From contig NZ_QGHD01000004.1 in the NCBI RefSeq assembly GCF_003148885.1, positions 31,110 through 95,109 of the forward strand: a stretch of 64,000 bases of DNA, read 5' to 3'. Positions within the stretch are counted from its first letter, which is position 1, and each line of letters opens with the position of its first letter. Made by a program: the position numbers and the translations under genes. The notes under the pieces were generated by a model. That model saw only the letters and a list, made by a program, of their open reading frames with translations, made no database searches and was not told the origin of the DNA. The stretch comes from Hallerella porci (lineage in GTDB: Bacteria > Fibrobacterota > Fibrobacteria > Fibrobacterales > Fibrobacteraceae). Below, in pieces: positions 60,391 through 64,000 of this stretch.

Positions 60391-61437
60391 ATGCTCTACG
60401 CCGGTGCGAAGCGTGAAGACACAATTCTTGTGAACGCCGATATTCAAAGAAGCAATCGCAGTCGGCTTTTATTTTTCCTGCATATCGTCATCGCATTTCT
60501 CGCCGTTCTTTCCATTTTCGCTCTGACCAATTCCGAGCTCATCGAACAACGAAAAATTTACATTTCCTTGTTGCTCATCGAAGGCGTTTTAGCGCTCATC
60601 AATCATCACTTTACCCAAACTCGCCCCTTTCTTTTAAATCTAACGATTGAATTATTTTTGTCCTCGCTTTTAATTTATGGAATTATTTTAGGCGTCTTTT
60701 TAAATCCCACCGAATATTCTACATCCTTTGTCGCCTTCATTCTCACTCTTCCCATTTTATTTTTACGTCGACCGATTGTCGCCATCGCTCAAATTTTACT
60801 CTTCGTTTCTTTATTCATTTTTTTAGTCGTGCAAGTAGAAAGTCCGAATGTCGTCTTCGGCGATGTTTTGAACGCTACCGTTTTTGGTGCAGGCAGTATT
60901 GTTTTATCAACGTACATTATGAAAACGATGATGCAAAATCAGATTTTAAAATTCAAAACCGCTCGCATCGCCAACGAAGATCAACTGACCGGACTTTTAA
61001 ACCGCAACTGTTACGAAACGCAACTGAAAAATTATCCGAGTCTTTGCACGAAAACTTTATCGTGCATTTACATCGATGTCAACGGACTCCACACTCTCAA
61101 TAATCAAAAAGGGCACGAAGCCGGCGATAAAATGCTCCGATTTATTGCGAAAGAATTTCAAATGCGTTTCGGGAAAAATCACACTTATCGCATTGGCGGC
61201 GATGAATATGTCGCCTTTGCAATGGATTCGAATAATTCGACGATTGCGCAAAAAATTCAAAAATGTGTTCAACAAGTCAAATCCCAAAATTATCATGTTG
61301 CCTGCGGTTACTTTACTGCGCCCGCAGAAAATCTCGACATTAGCGAATTGATTAAGTCCGCCGAATCCAATATGTACACCGCCAAATCAGAATATTATTC
61401 CAAATTTGGCGTCGCACAACGAGGCTTCCGCGAATAA
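60391..61437 (+). CDS. membrane GGDEF diguanylate cyclase
   Basis: A 348-residue protein with about six membrane helices in the first 190 residues (LLFFLHIVIAFLAVLSIFAL first), then a GGDEF domain: DQLTGLLNRNCYETQL, IDVNGLHTLNNQKGHEAGD and the active site RIGGDEYVAFAMD. It lacks an obvious inhibitory RxxD before the site. It should make cyclic di-GMP; the membrane part may sense a signal. ATG 60391 has no clear ribosome site; GTG 60430 is an alternative. It ends three bases before the convergent gene at 61441. Confidence 0.88.
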   Translation: MLYAGAKREDTILVNADIQRSNRSRLLFFLHIVIAFLAVLSIFALTNSELIEQRKIYISLLLIEGVLALINHHFTQTRPFLLNLTIELFLSSLLIYGIILGVFLNPTEYSTSFVAFILTLPILFLRRPIVAIAQILLFVSLFIFLVVQVESPNVVFGDVLNATVFGAGSIVLSTYIMKTMMQNQILKFKTARIANEDQLTGLLNRNCYETQLKNYPSLCTKTLSCIYIDVNGLHTLNNQKGHEAGDKMLRFIAKEFQMRFGKNHTYRIGGDEYVAFAMDSNNSTIAQKIQKCVQQVKSQNYHVACGYFTAPAENLDISELIKSAESNMYTAKSEYYSKFGVAQRGFRE

Positions 61438-61440
61438 TCG

Positions 61441-62082
61441 CTAAATGTCAAATAATTTATCGGGAAATTCTTTGGAATTGCGAAGCGATAAAATTTCAAT
61501 GTTCAATGCCGTTTCAATTCCTGCTGCGAGAATTTTAATCGTCACCCGTTTCAGTTGATCATTCGCATCGTAAACAAATTCCATTTGACTCGAACTTTCC
61601 GCATTTTGCGTTTCCAATTTTTCAAAGCGTTTCTTTTTGGCATTGTAAAATACAACCGCCGAATCGCCGCGAATTTGATAAATGTCATCCGTAATTTTTT
61701 GCGGTTCTTGCCACTTTCCCGAATCTAGCGGATTAAAGAGAGCGTATTTCTGCGTTTCTAAAAGTTCACCTGTATAATTTGAAATTTTCACTTGTTTTGT
61801 TTTTAGATCAACCGTTTTCATTTTTTGATGATGAATAATTGTCCGCGTTTCCACAAGTGGCGTTTTCATTTCGGAATAAATTTTATCCGCTCCTTTTTGC
61901 ACATGCAAAATTTTCATCGTCTGCGAAGTCGGAATCGCATCGGATTGCATGCTCACTTCCAAACTCAATTCCAATGAATCTTTTGGAATCGAATTTTCAC
62001 ACAATTCCGCTTTTACTTTTTCCAAAGTTAAAGCATTTGAAACGCCCATCAAAAGGGCAATCCACAACAGAATTTGTTTCAT
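61441..62082 (-). CDS. secreted hypothetical protein, LolA-like in outline
   Basis: A 213-residue protein from ATG 62082 with a near-perfect AGGAGG upstream; the frame opening earlier is ignored. A signal peptide (MKQILLWIALLMGVSNA) precedes a soluble beta-rich domain (TMKILHVQKGADKIYSEMKT; DIYQIRGDSAVVFYN). The layout resembles outer-membrane lipoprotein-sorting-like folds, but only weakly. It is the last gene of the FISUMP cluster, 26 bases after the previous stop. Confidence 0.65.
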   Translation of the reverse strand: MKQILLWIALLMGVSNALTLEKVKAELCENSIPKDSLELSLEVSMQSDAIPTSQTMKILHVQKGADKIYSEMKTPLVETRTIIHHQKMKTVDLKTKQVKISNYTGELLETQKYALFNPLDSGKWQEPQKITDDIYQIRGDSAVVFYNAKKKRFEKLETQNAESSSQMEFVYDANDQLKRVTIKILAAGIETALNIEILSLRNSKEFPDKLFDI

Positions 62083-62108
62083 TTTTTTCCTCCTATTTTT
62101 AGGTTTTT

Positions 62109-62768
62109 CTAATCCTTCACGCAACGGAGTGACATGCGATATAAACTATTGAAAGGCGTTATATCTTGTTCAATTTTAACGGAATAAATCATCCCATCTG
62201 ACATCGGAGTGGATGTCCAAAAAAGGGCATCAAATTTATAAAATTCAATATGATTTTTTCCAATATATGCACCACCTAATAAAGCAGAAAATCCACATTC
62301 ATCATTTCCTGTTCTATAACTACTTGAAATGGAATCATTACGAAGTCGATTTGCTGATTTCTGATTATATCCGTCCCCAATTTCATTAACTAGAATATCC
62401 CATTCAGCAAGAGATGGCACATGCCAACCAGCAGGACATACGCTTGCGACTAAATTTTCATCGAGTTCTGCTAAGCCGTCGCCATTTTTTTGCAAAGAAT
62501 AAAAGCGTCCGTAAGTATCGCAAAATCCGTTTAAGCTATCGTAACAAACGCTATATTCTGCATTATATTTCAAATTTTCCGCCATCCAAATTTGATCGCC
62601 TATCGTCGTATATTTGTAAACTTGTCCATCGCGCTCATCGATAAATGTGCCGCGGCCACTTTCCGGGCAAACATCTCCTGCAGAAAATCCAGCGCTTGAA
62701 TCCGAACAGGCAAAAATGAAAATCGACATAACTGTGAGCATAAAAATTCCAAAAAACTTTTTCATCAT
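62109..62768 (-). CDS. FISUMP-domain lipoprotein (copy 1)
   Basis: A 219-residue lipoprotein; the signal ends FIFAC (Cys about 21). The mature part is the FISUMP domain: GTFIDERDGQVYKYTTIGDQ, IWMAENLKYN, CDTYGRFYSL, SVCPAGWHVPSLAEWDILV, GFSALLGGAY, and a closing SLRCVKD. This family is expanded in Fibrobacter; its surface function is unknown. AAGGAG precedes two ATGs (62768, 62765). The stop of copy 2 overlaps the first ATG. It shares 197 identical bases with copy 3. Confidence 0.93.
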   Translation of the reverse strand: MMKKFFGIFMLTVMSIFIFACSDSSAGFSAGDVCPESGRGTFIDERDGQVYKYTTIGDQIWMAENLKYNAEYSVCYDSLNGFCDTYGRFYSLQKNGDGLAELDENLVASVCPAGWHVPSLAEWDILVNEIGDGYNQKSANRLRNDSISSSYRTGNDECGFSALLGGAYIGKNHIEFYKFDALFWTSTPMSDGMIYSVKIEQDITPFNSLYRMSLRCVKD

Positions 62769-63442
62769 TACTCCTTAATGCAGCGAATGGAAATTTTACC
62801 CCCTAACAGATTTACATATCCCACACTACTTTCAACATAAATATTACGATTATAATAATCTACATCACTATTAAAATTCGGCGTAGATACAAAATTTGCA
62901 TCTATTCCAAACCGTTCTGGCGCTACAAAATTTAATGCATATCCAGCAGGTAATACATTAAAGCCACATGCATCTATTCCTGATTTACGCAAATATCCCC
63001 AATATGTTTGGCTTTTTAATCTTTCAGCCGCAAGCTCTTCATCACCATTTCCCATTACCTGAATAAGAATATCCCAATCCTCTTCTGAGGGAATTTTCCA
63101 ACCTGTAGGACAAACGGACGCTACTAAATTTGAATCTAATTGTCCAAATTCTTCATTTTTCATCAAAGAATAAAATCTTCCAAAGATTTCACAGAAATTA
63201 TCAATTCCTTCATAGCAATAACTATGTGGCGAATCGTAATTTAAATTTTCCGCCATCCAAATTTGATTGCCAATCGTCGTATATTTGTAAACTTGTCCGT
63301 CGCGGTCATCGATAAATGTGCCGCGTAAATTTTCCGGACAAATGCTCGCCGCATCAAAGTCGCTTGCGCTGCTGCTATTTTCGGAGCATGCAACCGCCCA
63401 AAGGCAAATCGCCAACAGTCCAAACCTCAAAATAAATTGCAT
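62768..63442 (-). CDS. FISUMP-domain lipoprotein (copy 2)
   Basis: A 224-residue lipoprotein; the signal ends WAVAC. FISUMP landmarks: GTFIDDRDGQVYKYTTIGNQ, IWMAENLNYD, CEIFGRFYSLM, SVCPTGWKIPSEEDWDIL, CGFNVLPAGYAL and SIRCIKE. It is clearly more diverged from copies 1 and 3 than they are from each other, although it lies between them. The genes are tightly packed. Confidence 0.93.
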   Translation of the reverse strand: MQFILRFGLLAICLWAVACSENSSSASDFDAASICPENLRGTFIDDRDGQVYKYTTIGNQIWMAENLNYDSPHSYCYEGIDNFCEIFGRFYSLMKNEEFGQLDSNLVASVCPTGWKIPSEEDWDILIQVMGNGDEELAAERLKSQTYWGYLRKSGIDACGFNVLPAGYALNFVAPERFGIDANFVSTPNFNSDVDYYNRNIYVESSVGYVNLLGGKISIRCIKE

Positions 63443-63482
63443 AAATTTTCCTTAGTGAAAAAGTTCCCAGGTTAAAATTTTT

Positions 63483-64000
63483 CTAATCCTTAACGCAACG
63501 GAGTGACATGCGAGCAAAATTTACTGACAACGAAATTTCATTTTCTACATGAATCGAATAATAATATTCATATCTCGGTGTTGTTGTCCAGAAAAAAGCA
63601 TCAAAGTCTAAATAAACTTGAAAACTGTCATCAAAATAAGCTCCGGCAGGTATAGCAGAAAAGCCACATTGGTTGTTTGGAGTTTTACCCCACTCCCAAG
63701 AATTTTCTTTTTTTATTACTTTAGCCGATTCTTTATTATTCATTCCACCCACTTCATTTATCATCGTTTCCCATTCGGCAAGCGAAGGCACATGCCAACC
63801 TGCAGGACATACGCTTGCGACTAAATTTTCATCGAGTTCTGCTAAGCCGTCGCCATTTTTTTGCAAAGAATAAAAGCGTCCGTAAGTATCGCAAAATCCG
63901 TTTAAGCTATCGTAACAAACGCTATATTCTGCATTATATTTCAAATTTTCCGCCATCCAAATTTGATCGCCTATCGTCGTATATTTGTAAACTTGTCCGT
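63483..64000 (-). CDS. FISUMP-domain protein (copy 3), N-terminus cut by window edge
   Basis: At least 171 codons; the frame stays open to the window edge (GQVYKYTTIGDQIWMAENLK lies at the edge), so the true start is outside and the internal ATG at 63956 is not the start. Same FISUMP layout as copy 1 up to SVCPAGWHVPSLAEWE, then a different middle (KKENSWEWGKTPNNQCGFSA) and the closing MSLRCVKD. Confidence 0.92.
   Translation of the reverse strand, partial: GQVYKYTTIGDQIWMAENLKYNAEYSVCYDSLNGFCDTYGRFYSLQKNGDGLAELDENLVASVCPAGWHVPSLAEWETMINEVGGMNNKESAKVIKKENSWEWGKTPNNQCGFSAIPAGAYFDDSFQVYLDFDAFFWTTTPRYEYYYSIHVENEISLSVNFARMSLRCVKD

Noticed and set aside
1..64000. tRNA, rRNA or transposase genes
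   Set aside because: Looked for acceptor/anticodon patterns, conserved rRNA stretches and DDE-type transposase motifs by eye and saw none; a covariance-model scan would be decisive.

Overview
The window looks like a chromosome segment of a Fibrobacter-type bacterium (phylum Fibrobacterota). Two observations point there. Three lipoproteins at the right edge carry the FISUMP domain (Fibrobacter succinogenes major paralogous domain). The gene cut by the left edge belongs to the TIGR02147 regulator-like family, which is expanded in Fibrobacter. A Gram-negative envelope is implied by LpxH, apolipoprotein N-acyltransferase, several lipoboxes and barrel-like secreted proteins. The presence of NrdDG fits an anaerobic life. 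I saw no rRNA, tRNA or CRISPR array.

Layout. 1-12 kb: envelope and housekeeping genes, namely an alpha/beta-hydrolase-like protein lacking its nucleophile, lpxH, a lipoprotein, a row rsmI-lnt-acyltransferase-CotH lipoprotein, and the convergent nrdD-nrdG pair behind a probable NrdR box. 12.5-15.6 kb: a TAXI-type TRAP transporter. 15.8-26 kb: an accessory island built on a type I restriction-modification locus (hsdR, hsdM, a half-length hsdS). It is interrupted by a three-gene cassette headed by a DUF3990 (ADP-ribosyltransferase-like) gene, two DUF1016/PD-(D/E)XK genes, a collapsed AlbA_2-HTH gene and a duplicated 5' piece of hsdS. It ends in an 11-copy 41-bp tandem array, a truncated gene and a four-helix-bundle gene. 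26-34.7 kb: tex, an SLC13-type transporter, HIT, recO, panB, a barrel-like protein, nadA and ispF.

34.99-49.39 kb: a 13-gene complex I operon nuoBCDEFGHIJKLMN read leftwards. nuoA is absent from its usual place, and NuoE, NuoB, NuoH and NuoM carry unusual extensions. 49.4-51.4 kb: a secreted beta-helix protein and a second repeat-rich intergenic region. 51.4-64 kb: rarA, a TPR-like protein with a 47-residue companion, a clade-X-like phosphofructokinase, a PhoB/PhoR-like two-component pair, a barrel-like protein, pta, a membrane diguanylate cyclase, and the FISUMP lipoprotein cluster, in which two non-adjacent copies share a 197-bp identical tract.

Non-coding structure is a theme. Three tandem arrays with 41-42-bp periods (about 12.35, 24.74 and 51.01 kb) sit next to AT-rich 'CCTAATTTCTAAT' spacers and GC-rich hairpins. 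The 51-kb array has a shorter inverted relative at 3.36-3.6 kb. The most unusual biology is the defence-like island at 15.8-26 kb. The altered complex I, above all a NuoE with a fibronectin-III-like tail, comes second.
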